Notes: generated by a model not told the origin, from the sequence alone. 64,000 nt of DNA from Lentisphaerota bacterium (GCA_015061745.1 SUWB01000008.1:22382-86381); one strand, 5' to 3'; counted from the first letter of the stretch, positions 47,052 through 56,600 are shown. Program-made: numbers and translations.

Positions 47052-49295
47052 TTAATGGCGTTTCAGGCGAACATTGTCGATAAAACCGCCCCGGGGGGAT
47101 TTGGAAGTGCAATAGATGGTTATGTTTGTGATTCCGGCGGGAACTTTGAAGCGGCCGGAACTCTTTTTCCAGGAGTTGCCTTTACAGTTGGCTCTGAGCT
47201 GGCAGAGATCTTTGTTTGTGTTATTTCTGACCCGCAATCTGAATGATCCCCCGGCAGGAGCTTTAGTTTCAAAAGAAACGGTATATTCGGCTCCGGGCGT
47301 AACAGGAATGGCGTGTTTTGAAATAACGTATACTTCCTGACTGCTTTTTTTGCTCTGCACGCTGAATTTGCCTGAAGCAGCTTCCTTACCGGAAAACTTT
47401 TCAAAACCGTTGCGCAATCTCCACCCCTGAGGGGAAGGAGCATCAAAGGAGTTGTACCACCCGGCAGCGGGATCATCTACATTCAATTCATCTTTCAGCA
47501 CATACTTGTGATAGAGGGCGGTTTTTTCCCAGAAACGTTTTTCTTCCGTTCCAAAGGCCCTGCCCCAGCAAATGGGAAGCTCTTTTCCGGCGTTGTGCCG
47601 GAAATCCCACAGAACTTTTGCCGCTTCTTCAAGACGGTTTTTCTGATTGGCAAGTTTCCGCTGCCCTTCCTGAGTAAAACGGGCGATATAAAGAGAATGT
47701 TCCGCATTGAGTTTCAATCTGCGGAAACGTTTTTGTTCAAGGGGGGAAAGTGTGGAATCAGGAAAAGCCTTGAGTTTTTTGACCTCTTTTTCCAGAGCAG
47801 CAATAAAGGCACTGTCGGAGCTGCTGCGTACCATTGAGTCATCAAGATATCTGGTGTTTTTATTGCTGACCCAGCTCTGATACATCTTTTCACCCAGAGG
47901 ACGCATCGTGTTGTAGAAGTTTTCCGCAACTTTCGCGGCCTTGCCGAAGCCGGAACAGAAATCCCTTTGGATTTTTTCAAAACTTTCTTCCGGAAAGGCG
48001 ATCATACGGACGGCGGTGTAAGATTCAAGATCAAGAGCAGGACTCCAGGCCCCCGCATCGTAATCGGCTCCGAAAAGTTTGAATTCCCGGCGGGTGGCCT
48101 GAAATTTATCGTAAATGCGTTTTTCCATAAAACGCAGCAGTTGTGAACGGTAGCAAAGGTCATTGGGACGGAGAAAACTGTTTTTCATACCGGCCTTTTT
48201 CCAGGCATCAAAAAGAGCTTTTGTGTCTTCTCCCAAAGTGGGGACAAGGCCGCAAAGCAGATTGTCAGGGTACTGGACCCGTTCCCGCCGGGGGGCGTGG
48301 CGGTAGTAGCTGTAAACGTAGGTGACAGCCATAATATCCGGCTTTTCTTCACGGGCCCGTTTGAGAAAGCGGTTCCAGAAGTTCAGATAACGGTCGGTCA
48401 GGTGGGCATAAAAGTCTTCACCGGGTTTCCGGGCATCCAGTTTCAAACACTCCGGGCAGCGGCAGAAGCCGGGGGTACCGTCGTTGGGACAAATGTTGAC
48501 AGTGGGCTGTTTGCCCGCCGTTTTCCATTCAGCAATGATCTGCTCGATCACAGCCGGGTTGGACAGACAGAGTTTTGCCCGGGTTTTATCTCTGGGAAGA
48601 GTCCGTTTGCCGTTCAGATCCATTCCGAAGTATTCCGGGTGGGTCTTATAATAGCGGTCAGCCCATTTGATAAAGGCGTGTCCGTACTTGGGACGATCCA
48701 CCCGCCCCATACGCTGACGGAGAAGAAAAAGTCTGACTTCTTCGGCAAAGGCCATTTCTTCAGCAAGCGTTTTGCGGAGAGCTTCAGGAGCATCCACATA
48801 AGATTGTGCCGCAGCAGCCGCTCCGTAACCGCGGACATAGCCCCATTTCAAAGGGGGTATTCTGCTGAAAGATTCATTATCTTTGAAAGTGATTTTTTTG
48901 ACCTTTTCAATAACGATCCCTTCATCTCCCGGGAAGATCCAACGTGCTTTGAGTTTGTTTTCAAGAAAAGCGTAGACACCGAAAAGCGTTCCGTTGCGCC
49001 GTGGGGTGTCGTCGCCCCAGATATACAGTTTGTTGTTCTTAAAAAGATACCGGGATTCGCCGGGCTTGAGGAGACTTTTTTCGCCGGGGCGGCCGATAAA
49101 AATTTCTAAAGCTCCCTTGGCGACAGGCGTTGCGGGGGCTCCGGCAAGAATAAGATGTTTTTTTAATTCAGATGCGGCAAACTGATGATCGGCCCTGGTG
49201 GACGCTGTGATCTTTATGGACGAAAGGGCAAAATCCCCGCCGTAAAGGAGCGAAAAGGACATTGCAAAAACGAGAAGGCTCTTTTTGAAAAACAT
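47052..49295 (-). CDS. Secreted DUF4838-type glycosidase-like protein
   Basis: 747 aa from ATG 49295 (AGGAGGA upstream); the track's 49373 start coincides with the promoter -35. Signal peptide MFFKKSLLVFAMSFSLLYG. Residues ~25-130 resemble the N-terminal domain of GH20/GH67-type enzymes (STRADHQFAASELKKHL, GTLFGVYAFLENKLKARWI). Residues ~190-480 match DUF4838: HPEYFGMDLNGKR, NICPNDGTPGFCRCPEC, WNRFLKRAREEKPD, FGADYDAGAWSPALD. The C-terminal ~140 residues (GWRLRNGFEKFSGKEAA... GGFIDNVRLK) look like a CBM4/9 domain. Activity is unproven; it probably acts on uronate- or hexosamine-containing glycans. Confidence 0.78.
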   Translation of the reverse strand: MFFKKSLLVFAMSFSLLYGGDFALSSIKITASTRADHQFAASELKKHLILAGAPATPVAKGALEIFIGRPGEKSLLKPGESRYLFKNNKLYIWGDDTPRRNGTLFGVYAFLENKLKARWIFPGDEGIVIEKVKKITFKDNESFSRIPPLKWGYVRGYGAAAAAQSYVDAPEALRKTLAEEMAFAEEVRLFLLRQRMGRVDRPKYGHAFIKWADRYYKTHPEYFGMDLNGKRTLPRDKTRAKLCLSNPAVIEQIIAEWKTAGKQPTVNICPNDGTPGFCRCPECLKLDARKPGEDFYAHLTDRYLNFWNRFLKRAREEKPDIMAVTYVYSYYRHAPRRERVQYPDNLLCGLVPTLGEDTKALFDAWKKAGMKNSFLRPNDLCYRSQLLRFMEKRIYDKFQATRREFKLFGADYDAGAWSPALDLESYTAVRMIAFPEESFEKIQRDFCSGFGKAAKVAENFYNTMRPLGEKMYQSWVSNKNTRYLDDSMVRSSSDSAFIAALEKEVKKLKAFPDSTLSPLEQKRFRRLKLNAEHSLYIARFTQEGQRKLANQKNRLEEAAKVLWDFRHNAGKELPICWGRAFGTEEKRFWEKTALYHKYVLKDELNVDDPAAGWYNSFDAPSPQGWRLRNGFEKFSGKEAASGKFSVQSKKSSQEVYVISKHAIPVTPGAEYTVSFETKAPAGGSFRLRVRNNTNKDLCQLRANCKGNSWKKSSGRFKVPAGITNITIYCTSKSPRGGFIDNVRLKRH

Positions 49296-49344
49296 AATTT
49301 TTTCCTCCTGAAAATAATAAATGGCTGACCTGTTGTCTTTTTTT

Positions 49345-49373
49345 AAATTACAGCATAATTCTTCTTTTGTCAA
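49345..49373 (-). promoter_or_regulatory. Promoter of the DUF4838 gene
   Basis: Minus strand TTGACA (49368-49373), 17-bp spacer, TAATTT (49345-49350), 50 bases before ATG 49295. Confidence 0.55.
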
Positions 49374-49469
49374 GAAAAATTTTTATTATCCGGAAACAGT
49401 GCCTTTGTTTATTTCAGGCTGTGTTTCTTTTGCGGATCAGGTAAAATAACTTTTCTTTTTACTGAAACC

Positions 49470-49498
49470 TTGTATTTTGTCCGGGTGAAGATTATATT
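49470..49498 (+). promoter_or_regulatory. Promoter of the beta-helix operon
   Basis: TTGTAT (49470-49475), 17-bp spacer, TATATT (49493-49498), about 53 bases before ATG 49551. It is divergent from the DUF4838 promoter. Confidence 0.55.
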
Positions 49499-49550
49499 AA
49501 GTTCCATACAGAAATTTCAGAATTTTATTTGTTGAAAGGAGTTTGTTAAT

Positions 49551-51746
49551 ATGAATAAAGTCAGATTTATATTCGTTTCATTTCTGACGGCATTGGTGTG
49601 TGCGGGCGGTGAATTGGAGCTGCGGCCCCTTTTTAACAGTTGCAGTGTTTACTTCAAAACCGAGTGTCCCCGCAATTGTATTGTGACCTACCGTGAAAAG
49701 GGCACTTCCAAATGGCTGCCCGCTTTGGAAGCCACTTATGACAGAAGTTACTCTGCTCAGTTCCGTACCGGTATCGTTGACCTTAAACCCGATACAGTTT
49801 ACGAAGTAAAAGCTGAAGCCCGTTCAGGCAGACAGATCGACCGGGCTTCAGGGACTTTCCGTACCTGGGCAGAGAAAGTTCCTGTGGCCAAAAGGATCGT
49901 TCTTTCTCAGGAACAGGTCAACAAAGGTTTGGTCATCAGAGATAAAGGGACTCCCGACGGCTGGATCCTTTATACAACCGCCCCCGGAGTGGTCGTCGAC
50001 GGAACGGGACTCCGCAGTGCTCTCGTACTGGATCGGGCAGAATATGTCATTGTGGAAAATATGGTCATCCGCGGCGGAGAACGGAATGCGGTTACTTTGA
50101 ATTTGTGCAAATATGTCCGTCTGCGCAATTGCGATATCAGCCGCTGGGGCGATCCACAGAACTGGAAATTTGACAAAGGTACCGGCAGAATGCGTAACAG
50201 TGCCGGAAAACATCTGCATAACAAAAACGCCATTTATATCAACCGGGGCTTCGGACAGGTCATTGAACGCTGTTACATCCACGATCCTCTTTTGAGTTCC
50301 AACTGCTGGCGTTACGGTCATCCTGACGGCCCTCAGGGAATTTCCCCCTGGAAACCTGAATCCACAGTGATCCGTTACAATGACATTTGCGGCAGCGACC
50401 TCAAATGGTGGAACGACGGTATTGCCGGAACCGGCAACTTTGACCTTGACGGAGGACTTAACAAGGATTGCGACGTGTACGGCAACTTCATTGCTTTTGC
50501 CAATGATGACTGTATTGAACTTGACGGCGGCCAGCAGAATGTGCGCTGTTACAGAAACCGTTTTGAAAACAGCTTTATGGGTATCAGTATCCAGGGGTGT
50601 ATGACAGGACCTTCTTATGTGTTTGAAAACTGCATCACCGATTTGAAAGATGAACTCGGTACTTGTTCCTCTGCTTTCAAAACTGCCGACATTTGGGCCG
50701 GATATTATGCTGCTTCTTTTATTTTTAACAATACGACAGATCAGATTAACGCCAATCTCCGGCTGGGACGCAATTTCAAGATCGTGGCAAAGAACAATAT
50801 TCTTGAAAGCATCTTCGCCCCCACGGGCATCTTTTCTTTCCTCGGTGTAAAGCAGGAAAACAACCTCGTTGCCCAGGAAAGCGGCAAAAAGAATATAAAA
50901 GGAAGTGCTCTTTTTACCAATGCCGACCGGGGAATTTATACTTTGAAAAAGAATTCCCCAGGAGCCCGCAAGGCTGTCCCCATTCCCGGATTGAACTACA
51001 AGAATCCTGATCTGGGCGTTCCCCGGAATCTGGAATTGCCCTACCGTCCCTTTGCTCTTTCTCTCACCGATGGCCGCAAAGCTCTGTTTACTGTGAAACG
51101 CGGCAAAGCTTCCGCTCCTCAGAAATTCACGGTCAAGGCTTCTGCTCCTGTAACGTTTGAAGTGAGAAAGAGTCTGGATTCCGACTGGTACGAAGTAACT
51201 CCTGCCAAAGTCTCTCTCAAGGCCAACGAAAGTGTCACTCTCACTGTCAAAGTCGATCCCCGTAAAATGAACAGCCGCATCAATTACCGCAGTGTCTTCT
51301 TTTTACGTACCGCCGAGGGCTGGTCACGGCCTGTGACTGTTATGGCTCAGACGGACTTCAAATACCCTGAAACTGGTGAAGGTATGCAAATTTTCAAACC
51401 GGGAGCTCCTTTCAGAAAGGTTGACGGCGGAGTGCGTTTTGACGATCCGAAAAAGAAATTCCAATTTCAGTTCACCCTCACTGAGCCGTCAGGCATTTTT
51501 ATCACCATTGAAGCCCGGGCTCTTGAACCTGTCGGACAGCACGATTCCGTAAAACTGGGCGTCAATAATGAAAAGCCCAGCTATTGTTCCCTGCAGAAAA
51601 TGTCCACTTCACGCTACCTTACCAATCAGGTCAGAAGTTACAACCTTCCCGCCGGGACCCACACGATTACGGTCGTCCCCCGTGAAAGTCTTGACCTGAA
51701 ACAAGTGACGGTCATTACCGATGTCCGTTCTACTGAAAGACGCTGA
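49551..51746 (+). CDS. Secreted right-handed beta-helix protein (polysaccharide-lyase-like)
   Basis: 731 aa with signal peptide MNKVRFIFVSFLTALVCAG; AAAGGAG lies nine bases upstream. Residues ~20-105 look like a fibronectin-III-like domain (TVYEVKAEARSG... SGTFRTW). Residues ~110-470 contain the short strand repeats of a parallel beta-helix (YVIVENMVIRGGERNAVTL, YVRLRNCDISRWG, GQVIERCYIHDPLL, CDVYGNFIAFANDDCIEL). Similar helices occur in pectate and alginate lyases and in epimerases. The last ~200 residues are beta-sandwich-like domains (APVTFEVRKSLDSDWYEVTP...). Catalytic residues cannot be identified. Two further genes follow closely on the same strand. Confidence 0.72.
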   Translation: MNKVRFIFVSFLTALVCAGGELELRPLFNSCSVYFKTECPRNCIVTYREKGTSKWLPALEATYDRSYSAQFRTGIVDLKPDTVYEVKAEARSGRQIDRASGTFRTWAEKVPVAKRIVLSQEQVNKGLVIRDKGTPDGWILYTTAPGVVVDGTGLRSALVLDRAEYVIVENMVIRGGERNAVTLNLCKYVRLRNCDISRWGDPQNWKFDKGTGRMRNSAGKHLHNKNAIYINRGFGQVIERCYIHDPLLSSNCWRYGHPDGPQGISPWKPESTVIRYNDICGSDLKWWNDGIAGTGNFDLDGGLNKDCDVYGNFIAFANDDCIELDGGQQNVRCYRNRFENSFMGISIQGCMTGPSYVFENCITDLKDELGTCSSAFKTADIWAGYYAASFIFNNTTDQINANLRLGRNFKIVAKNNILESIFAPTGIFSFLGVKQENNLVAQESGKKNIKGSALFTNADRGIYTLKKNSPGARKAVPIPGLNYKNPDLGVPRNLELPYRPFALSLTDGRKALFTVKRGKASAPQKFTVKASAPVTFEVRKSLDSDWYEVTPAKVSLKANESVTLTVKVDPRKMNSRINYRSVFFLRTAEGWSRPVTVMAQTDFKYPETGEGMQIFKPGAPFRKVDGGVRFDDPKKKFQFQFTLTEPSGIFITIEARALEPVGQHDSVKLGVNNEKPSYCSLQKMSTSRYLTNQVRSYNLPAGTHTITVVPRESLDLKQVTVITDVRSTERR

Positions 51747-51769
51747 AAAGGAACTTCTGGGAGAGTGTT

Positions 51770-52468
51770 GTGAAAATCCTTTTGTGCATTTTTTTCGCAT
51801 CCATATTTGTGCTTAGAGGAGCGGAAACTTCAGCTGAACAGCTGGGCCGACTGAAAAAAGAAGTCGCTCAGAAACAGCAGGAGCTGGATCGGTTGACTGC
51901 TTTACTCACAGCAAGAGAAAATGAACTGCGTAAACTCCGCATCTGGATGAGCAACCTGAGTGCAGACGGAAAAATGCTTCAGGTATCTGACCGGGAACAG
52001 CGGCTTTTGACCGGACTGAAAGTGCTTTCTGATACATCAGGAGCTATGGTGCTCAAAACGATGGAACTTGCCGAACAGCTCCGGCCCAAACTCAATCAGC
52101 TGCCTCTGAGTTCTGCCGACCGGGTGCGGCTGGTTATGGCTCTGGAAGACCTTGAACGCAGTGCCGCCAAAGTCAATTCCATTACCGATACAGTCAATAC
52201 AAAAGAAGATCTGCTTCTCAAAAATGTGCGGGTCATAGCCATAAAATATGAATTGGGAATGGTGGTCATATCTGCGGGAGCACTCCACGGCGTGTTTCCC
52301 GGTATGAACTTTGTTTCTGCTGATGGAAAAGTTGTTCTCCGGGTGCTGGACACCCGTTCTATGATTTCCGGGGCTCTGCCTGTGTCGGGGACCCTCAACG
52401 ATCTTGTTCCCGGCAGCAGGGTCAGCTTGCAGATCACAAGAGTCCCCCGGGAAAAAAAAAGGATATAA
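51770..52468 (+). CDS. Secreted coiled-coil protein, unknown function
   Basis: 232 aa, starting with GTG 51770 after GGGAGAG. Signal peptide MKILLCIFFASIFVLRGAE. Residues ~20-60 form a coiled coil (LGRLKKEVAQKQQELDRLTALL). The C-terminal ~80 residues are predicted strands (VIAIKYELGMVVISAGALHGVFPGM..., KVVLRVLDTRS), loosely like a MreC-type or other small beta barrel. The gene is 23 bases after the beta-helix gene and four bases before the phosphoesterase gene, so an operon is likely. Not recognised otherwise. Confidence 0.6.
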   Translation: MKILLCIFFASIFVLRGAETSAEQLGRLKKEVAQKQQELDRLTALLTARENELRKLRIWMSNLSADGKMLQVSDREQRLLTGLKVLSDTSGAMVLKTMELAEQLRPKLNQLPLSSADRVRLVMALEDLERSAAKVNSITDTVNTKEDLLLKNVRVIAIKYELGMVVISAGALHGVFPGMNFVSADGKVVLRVLDTRSMISGALPVSGTLNDLVPGSRVSLQITRVPREKKRI

Positions 52469-52472
52469 ATAA

Positions 52473-53735
52473 ATGGCTTCTACTGAAAAACCTTTGCTCA
52501 AGGCCGGTATTCTCAGCGATATTCAGGCTCTACCTTCCCGCCACGACTGGGGGATGTACAATTTTTCCAAAGCCCTTGAACTTTTTAGAGAAAAAGGGAT
52601 CAAACTGCTGATAAATGCCGGAGATATCGCCGAAAACGGGAATCCTGAAACTTACGCCCTTTACTGGCAGTTGATCGGCGAATATTTCCCGGAAGGAGTT
52701 GAACATACTGCCTGTGAAGGAAATCACGACTGCAGCCCCAAAGTCCCTTTCCCTGAAGCCTTTGCAAAAGCTTGCCAAGGTTTACGCAGGGAGGCCTGTA
52801 ATCCGGAACACAGAGTCATCGGCGGATATGACTTCATCACCTTTGCAACTTTTGACAGGCTCCACTACGCCGAAAGCGAACTCCCCGCATTGGAAAAGGC
52901 ATTGCAGAAAGCTGTTGACAGAGATCCTTTGAAACCGGTTTTTGTCATTACCCATTTCCCCCCGGATCAAACTGTTTCAGGCAGTTTCACTTCAGGCTCC
53001 AAGGAGCTGCTGGAAGTTTTTAAGAAGTTTCCTCAGGTGATCTCACTTTCGGGTCATACCCATTATCCGCTTTTGGATGAACGGACCATCTGGCAGGGGA
53101 ATTTTACTGCCATTGAAACATCGACTCTTGCTTATGGATGTATGAGTGAGGAAAACTGTTTCAACTGTGTCAACGGCATACTGCCCTTTGGCCGCGAAGT
53201 GACAGAAGCTGTCTATATGGAAATTTTTGAAACCCGGGTCGAATTCCACCGTTACAATGTGACCGACGGCAGAGAATTGGGAGTTCCCTGGGTGGTGGAT
53301 GTTCCCTTTGTGCCGGAAAAGGCTTCTTACACTTCCGCCCGGGCTCAGTTCCGGCAGGCTCCGGAATTTGCACAAGATGCCGCTTTGCTCTTACGCTATG
53401 ATTACGGATACGCCTACATCATCTTTGACCGGGCAGTCAAAGGCGACTTTGCCCAGTTCTATGATGTGGAGTTTTCTCTTTATGATGAAGAAAAAGGCCT
53501 CTGGGAAGATAAGCAGCTTTACCGTTATGCTTCTGACTTCTACCGTTTTGAATTCAACCGTCAGGACAAACTCTATTTCAAACTTCCCGGTACTTTGCAG
53601 GAAAACCGTCTCTGCAAATTCCAGGTTTACGGTGTGGAATCCTTTGGCAAACGGGGAACTCCTCTGGAAATGGAATGCCGCCTCTGGCCCGGATATAAGT
53701 TCAAAGACGGTTCCCCCCTCTATCCCCAGGAGTGA
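52473..53735 (+). CDS. Calcineurin-like metallophosphoesterase
   Basis: 420 aa with no signal peptide. The metal-binding motifs are in order: GILSDIQA (D-x-H replaced by D-x-Q), INAGDIAENG, CEGNHDCS, ITHFPPD and SGHTHYPL. The first motif's Gln for His is a deviation but occurs in some relatives. The C-terminal ~150 residues form an extra beta domain (FRQAPEFAQDAALLLRYDYGY...). A nucleotide, phospholipid or sugar phosphate ester could be the substrate. It follows the secreted proteins but is predicted cytoplasmic. Confidence 0.82.
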   Translation: MASTEKPLLKAGILSDIQALPSRHDWGMYNFSKALELFREKGIKLLINAGDIAENGNPETYALYWQLIGEYFPEGVEHTACEGNHDCSPKVPFPEAFAKACQGLRREACNPEHRVIGGYDFITFATFDRLHYAESELPALEKALQKAVDRDPLKPVFVITHFPPDQTVSGSFTSGSKELLEVFKKFPQVISLSGHTHYPLLDERTIWQGNFTAIETSTLAYGCMSEENCFNCVNGILPFGREVTEAVYMEIFETRVEFHRYNVTDGRELGVPWVVDVPFVPEKASYTSARAQFRQAPEFAQDAALLLRYDYGYAYIIFDRAVKGDFAQFYDVEFSLYDEEKGLWEDKQLYRYASDFYRFEFNRQDKLYFKLPGTLQENRLCKFQVYGVESFGKRGTPLEMECRLWPGYKFKDGSPLYPQE

Positions 53736-53761
53736 TTTGCAGAACATTTTTTTTCCGGCTC

Positions 53762-53789
53762 TTGAAAAAAAATTTTTTAATGGTATAGT
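53762..53789 (+). promoter_or_regulatory. Promoter of the 53853 gene
   Basis: TTGAAA (53762-53767), 16-bp spacer, TATAGT (53784-53789), about 63 bases before ATG 53853. Confidence 0.5.
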
Positions 53790-53852
53790 ATGTACAGGCA
53801 GCAGAATCCTGTCTGTACCTTTGAAACAATCAACTTTGAGGAAAAATATTCT

Positions 53853-54719
53853 ATGAAAATCGGTTTGAGCAGTTACAGTCTTTCCCGTGCCATCGCCAAA
53901 GGCGAGCTGGGCATTCTTGAAGCCATTGACTGGGTCGCCAACGCAGGCGGTGAACATATCGAACTCGTCCCCGGTGCAACTTGGGACAGTCATACGCCCG
54001 GTCTGGTCGAAAAAATCGTCGCCCGTGCCAAAGAAGCCGGGATCGATCTTTCAAGCTACACCATTGGAGCCAACTTCATTCAGCCCGATGATGCCGCCCG
54101 TGCCAAAGAGGTGGCCCGTATCAAGGCTGAAGTGGATATCGCCGGAGCTCTGGGGGTGAAGTTTATGCGTTACGACGCAGGAAGTCGTCCTATCCCTGAA
54201 ACTTCTCTTGAAAACTTTGAAAAAGATCTGCCTGTGGTGGCTGACTGCTGCCGCGAAGTGGCCGCTTACGCTGCCAAGTACGGCATTACCTGCAGTGTGG
54301 AAAATCACGGCTATCACTTCCAGAATTGCGAACGTGTCCGCCGTCTGGTCAATATGGTGAATCTGCCCAACTACCGTACCACTCTTGATGTGGGCAACTT
54401 TATGTGTGCCGACGGTGATTCTGTGGCCTCTGTCCGCAGCAATATCGACATTGCTTCATTTATTCATTTCAAGGACTTCTTCCGCCGCACTGCCGGCAAT
54501 CCTCCTTTGGGTGAAGGCTGGATGCGTACCAGAGCCGGTCACTATCTGCGTGCCACCGTTATCGGTCACGGCAGTGTGGAACTTGTGCCCATTGCCAAGA
54601 TCATCAAAGAATCCGGTTATGACGGCTATATTTCCGTTGAATTTGAAGGCAAAGAAGATTGCCTCTGGGCTTGCAAGGTCAGCCTGGACAATGCTAAAAA
54701 GCTTTTTGCTGAGGCATAA
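53853..54719 (+). CDS. Sugar-phosphate isomerase/epimerase-like TIM barrel
   Basis: 288 aa from ATG 53853 (TTGAGGAAAA upstream). The track start at 53790 lies on the -10 box. It belongs to the AP-endonuclease-2/xylose-isomerase-like family: MKIGLSSYSLSRAI, GEHIELVPGATW, ITCSVENHGYHFQ, TTLDVGNFMC, SFIHFKDFF, GYISVEFEGKED. The conserved Glu, Asp-x-Gly-Asn, His-Phe-Lys-Asp and Glu residues suggest a functional metal site like that of sugar epimerases. Its own promoter and short gap to the next small gene suggest an operon with 54734 and the helicase. Confidence 0.8.
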   Translation: MKIGLSSYSLSRAIAKGELGILEAIDWVANAGGEHIELVPGATWDSHTPGLVEKIVARAKEAGIDLSSYTIGANFIQPDDAARAKEVARIKAEVDIAGALGVKFMRYDAGSRPIPETSLENFEKDLPVVADCCREVAAYAAKYGITCSVENHGYHFQNCERVRRLVNMVNLPNYRTTLDVGNFMCADGDSVASVRSNIDIASFIHFKDFFRRTAGNPPLGEGWMRTRAGHYLRATVIGHGSVELVPIAKIIKESGYDGYISVEFEGKEDCLWACKVSLDNAKKLFAEA

Positions 54720-54733
54720 GGGATCTCTTTCTT

Positions 54734-54997
54734 ATGGATGATGAAGGTCTTGATCCGCAAGTCAAATTGAAACTGCTGGAAGCATCCCGTGCCGCAGGCC
54801 CTGATTATCCCAATGTCAAAAAAGGCATTGGCTGCGGGGCAGCGGCACTGGTGGCGGCACTGCTTTGTTCGGTGTTGTTTTTAAGTTTCTTCCGGCAGCT
54901 TTCCACCGGCTCCAAGATATCTATTGCAGTCGGAGTCACCTTGATTTCCGCTATGATCGCAGGCGGACTGGCGGCATTCCGGCCGCCTGCCGGATGA
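54734..54997 (+). CDS. Small two-helix membrane protein, unknown
   Basis: 87 aa. A polar N-terminus (MDDEGLDPQVKLKLLEASRAAG) is followed by two hydrophobic segments (GCGAAALVAALLCSVLFLSF and ISIAVGVTLISAMIAGGLAAF). The stop overlaps the helicase start by four bases (ATGA). Not recognised. Co-translation with a helicase suggests this may be only an operon coincidence. Confidence 0.55.
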   Translation: MDDEGLDPQVKLKLLEASRAAGPDYPNVKKGIGCGAAALVAALLCSVLFLSFFRQLSTGSKISIAVGVTLISAMIAGGLAAFRPPAG

Positions 54998-56370
54998 AAC
55001 TGGAATTCTTTTCCGGAACTCTGGAGCTTTCTTGCGGCAAAGAAGAAAGTTTCCCTGAGTGTCTGGAACATATCTTCAAATATGATCCCCGTACCCGGAA
55101 CTACCGGGCCCGGGGATGTGATTATGCTGCCGCAGTGATAGAGCTCCGGATGAACCGGATTCCCTTTACCGACCTTGCGGCAGATTATGCTTTTGACGGA
55201 GATTGGACTCTTAAAGAAAAAATCACTCCCCGGCCTCACCAGAAAGATGCCCTTGAGCTTTGGAAACAGGCCGGCAGCAAAGGCATTGCCGCTTTGCCTA
55301 CGGGCAGCGGTAAAACCATTCTGGCAGTTCTCGCCATTGCAGAAGTCAAGCGTCCGACTATCGTTTTAGTTCCTACCATAGATCTGCTTACCCAGTGGGC
55401 AGGTGTTCTTGAAAAATTTTTGTCCGTCCCCGTGGGAATGCTTGGGGGCGGTTCCCGTCAAATCGAAGCTGTTACCGTCAGCACCTACGATTCAGCTGTA
55501 CTCAATATGGAGTTTATCGGCAACCGTTTCGGATTGCTGATCGCAGATGAGTGTCACCATTTGCCGGGTCCGGAAACGCGCTTGGGAGCGTCGATGTGCA
55601 TTGCGCCTTACCGTTTGGGGCTTTCGGCAACGCCGGAGCTGCCTGAGGAGCGTATGGCAGTGATGAAAGATCTTCTGGGCGAGATCGTCTGTCAGGTCAA
55701 CATTGATGAACTGGAAGGCAAGGTACTCTCTCCCTATCTGGTGAAACATTGGGAAATACCTCTTGATCCTGAGGAATACGATCTTTATACCCGTGCCCGC
55801 AGCTGTTATCTTGAATTTATCCGCCGCAACCGTATAGATTTCCGTCAGGAGTCCGGCTGGGGGCGTTTTCTTGCCCTTGCGGCCCGTTCACCAGAGGGGC
55901 GTCAGGCGTTCAGAGCCTTTCTTGACCAACGCCGTCTTGCCCGTGGGGGCGAAGCAAAAGTTCGGGCTTTATGGGAAATACTCCGCCGTCACGCAGGCGA
56001 AAGGATCATTGTTTTCACTGCGGACAACTCCACGGCCTATGAATTGGGCCGCCGTTTTATGCTGCCGGTAATGACTCATCTGACCCGGGCGGCGGAACGG
56101 AAGGAATTTCTTGAAAAATTCCGTGACGGCACCTACAGTGTTCTCATTACCAACCGTGTTCTCAACGAAGGAGTCGACGTTCCGGCAGCAGCCGTGGGGA
56201 TCATTCTTGCCGGCAGCGGCAGTGTCCGTGAACACGTCCAGCGTCTGGGGCGTGTGCTCCGTGCCGCTCCGGGCAAAAAACAGGCGGTGCTTTACGAACT
56301 GGTCAGTGCCGGAACCTCTGAAGAAAGCGTCAGTTCCCGCCGCCGCTCCCACCGGGCCTACACAAGGTAA
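54994..56370 (+). CDS. XPB-like superfamily 2 helicase
   Basis: 458 aa from ATG 54994, which overlaps the previous stop; the track's 54865 start is within that gene. Motifs: Q-like region RPHQKDALELW, motif I LPTGSGKT, Ia LVPTIDLLTQW, II ADECHHL (DECH), III SATPE, and the C-terminal motifs V NRVLNEGVDVPAAAVGI and VI REHVQRLGRVLR. The N-terminal ~70 residues (LEHIFKYDPRTRNYRARGCDYAAAV) resemble the damage-recognition-like domain of XPB/Rad25. It is therefore probably a DNA repair or transcription-linked helicase. No Bax1-type nuclease gene is adjacent. Confidence 0.85.
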   Translation: MKLEFFSGTLELSCGKEESFPECLEHIFKYDPRTRNYRARGCDYAAAVIELRMNRIPFTDLAADYAFDGDWTLKEKITPRPHQKDALELWKQAGSKGIAALPTGSGKTILAVLAIAEVKRPTIVLVPTIDLLTQWAGVLEKFLSVPVGMLGGGSRQIEAVTVSTYDSAVLNMEFIGNRFGLLIADECHHLPGPETRLGASMCIAPYRLGLSATPELPEERMAVMKDLLGEIVCQVNIDELEGKVLSPYLVKHWEIPLDPEEYDLYTRARSCYLEFIRRNRIDFRQESGWGRFLALAARSPEGRQAFRAFLDQRRLARGGEAKVRALWEILRRHAGERIIVFTADNSTAYELGRRFMLPVMTHLTRAAERKEFLEKFRDGTYSVLITNRVLNEGVDVPAAAVGIILAGSGSVREHVQRLGRVLRAAPGKKQAVLYELVSAGTSEESVSSRRRSHRAYTR

Positions 56371-56411
56371 CATACGGGGTCTTGTTGTGATAACCCGCAG
56401 GGGAACAGCCC

Positions 56412-56439
56412 TTGATTTTTTTATTTTCTGTGCTATATT
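56412..56439 (+). promoter_or_regulatory. Promoter upstream of the ArnT-like gene pair or a small RNA
   Basis: TTGATT (56412-56417), 16-bp spacer, TATATT (56434-56439), preceded by TGTGC. Transcription would begin about 155 bases before ATG 56601. Confidence 0.5.
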
Positions 56440-56445
56440 AAGTAC

Positions 56446-56590
56446 AGTGGTGCAGCGTAAGCATTTGACAATGCCGTTAAAGGGCATCCGGCGGAAGTTT
56501 TCTGCTGTCTGTCGGGGAATGCAGCTTGATACAAACAGATATTTTTACCGGAAAGGCTTTGAGCTCAAGTTTTTCCGGTTTTGTTATACA
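56446..56590 (+). ncRNA. Structured leader or small RNA candidate
   Basis: Between the promoter at 56412 and ATG 56601 there are several hairpins. One is GCATT-TGAC-AATGC and another ATGCC-GTTAAAG-GGCAT, which compete for the ATGC segment. A long hairpin starts ACCGGAAA (56549-56556), ends TTTCCGGT and is followed by TTTTG. This could be a leader with an attenuator or an independent ~140-nt RNA. I do not recognise a known riboswitch. Confidence 0.35.
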
Positions 56591-56600
56591 ATATAAACTT

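Noticed and set aside
48297-49109. 270-aa plus-strand ORF inside the DUF4838 gene
   Set aside because: Opposite strand to a protein with signal peptide, promoter and domain matches; no start signal or motif of its own.
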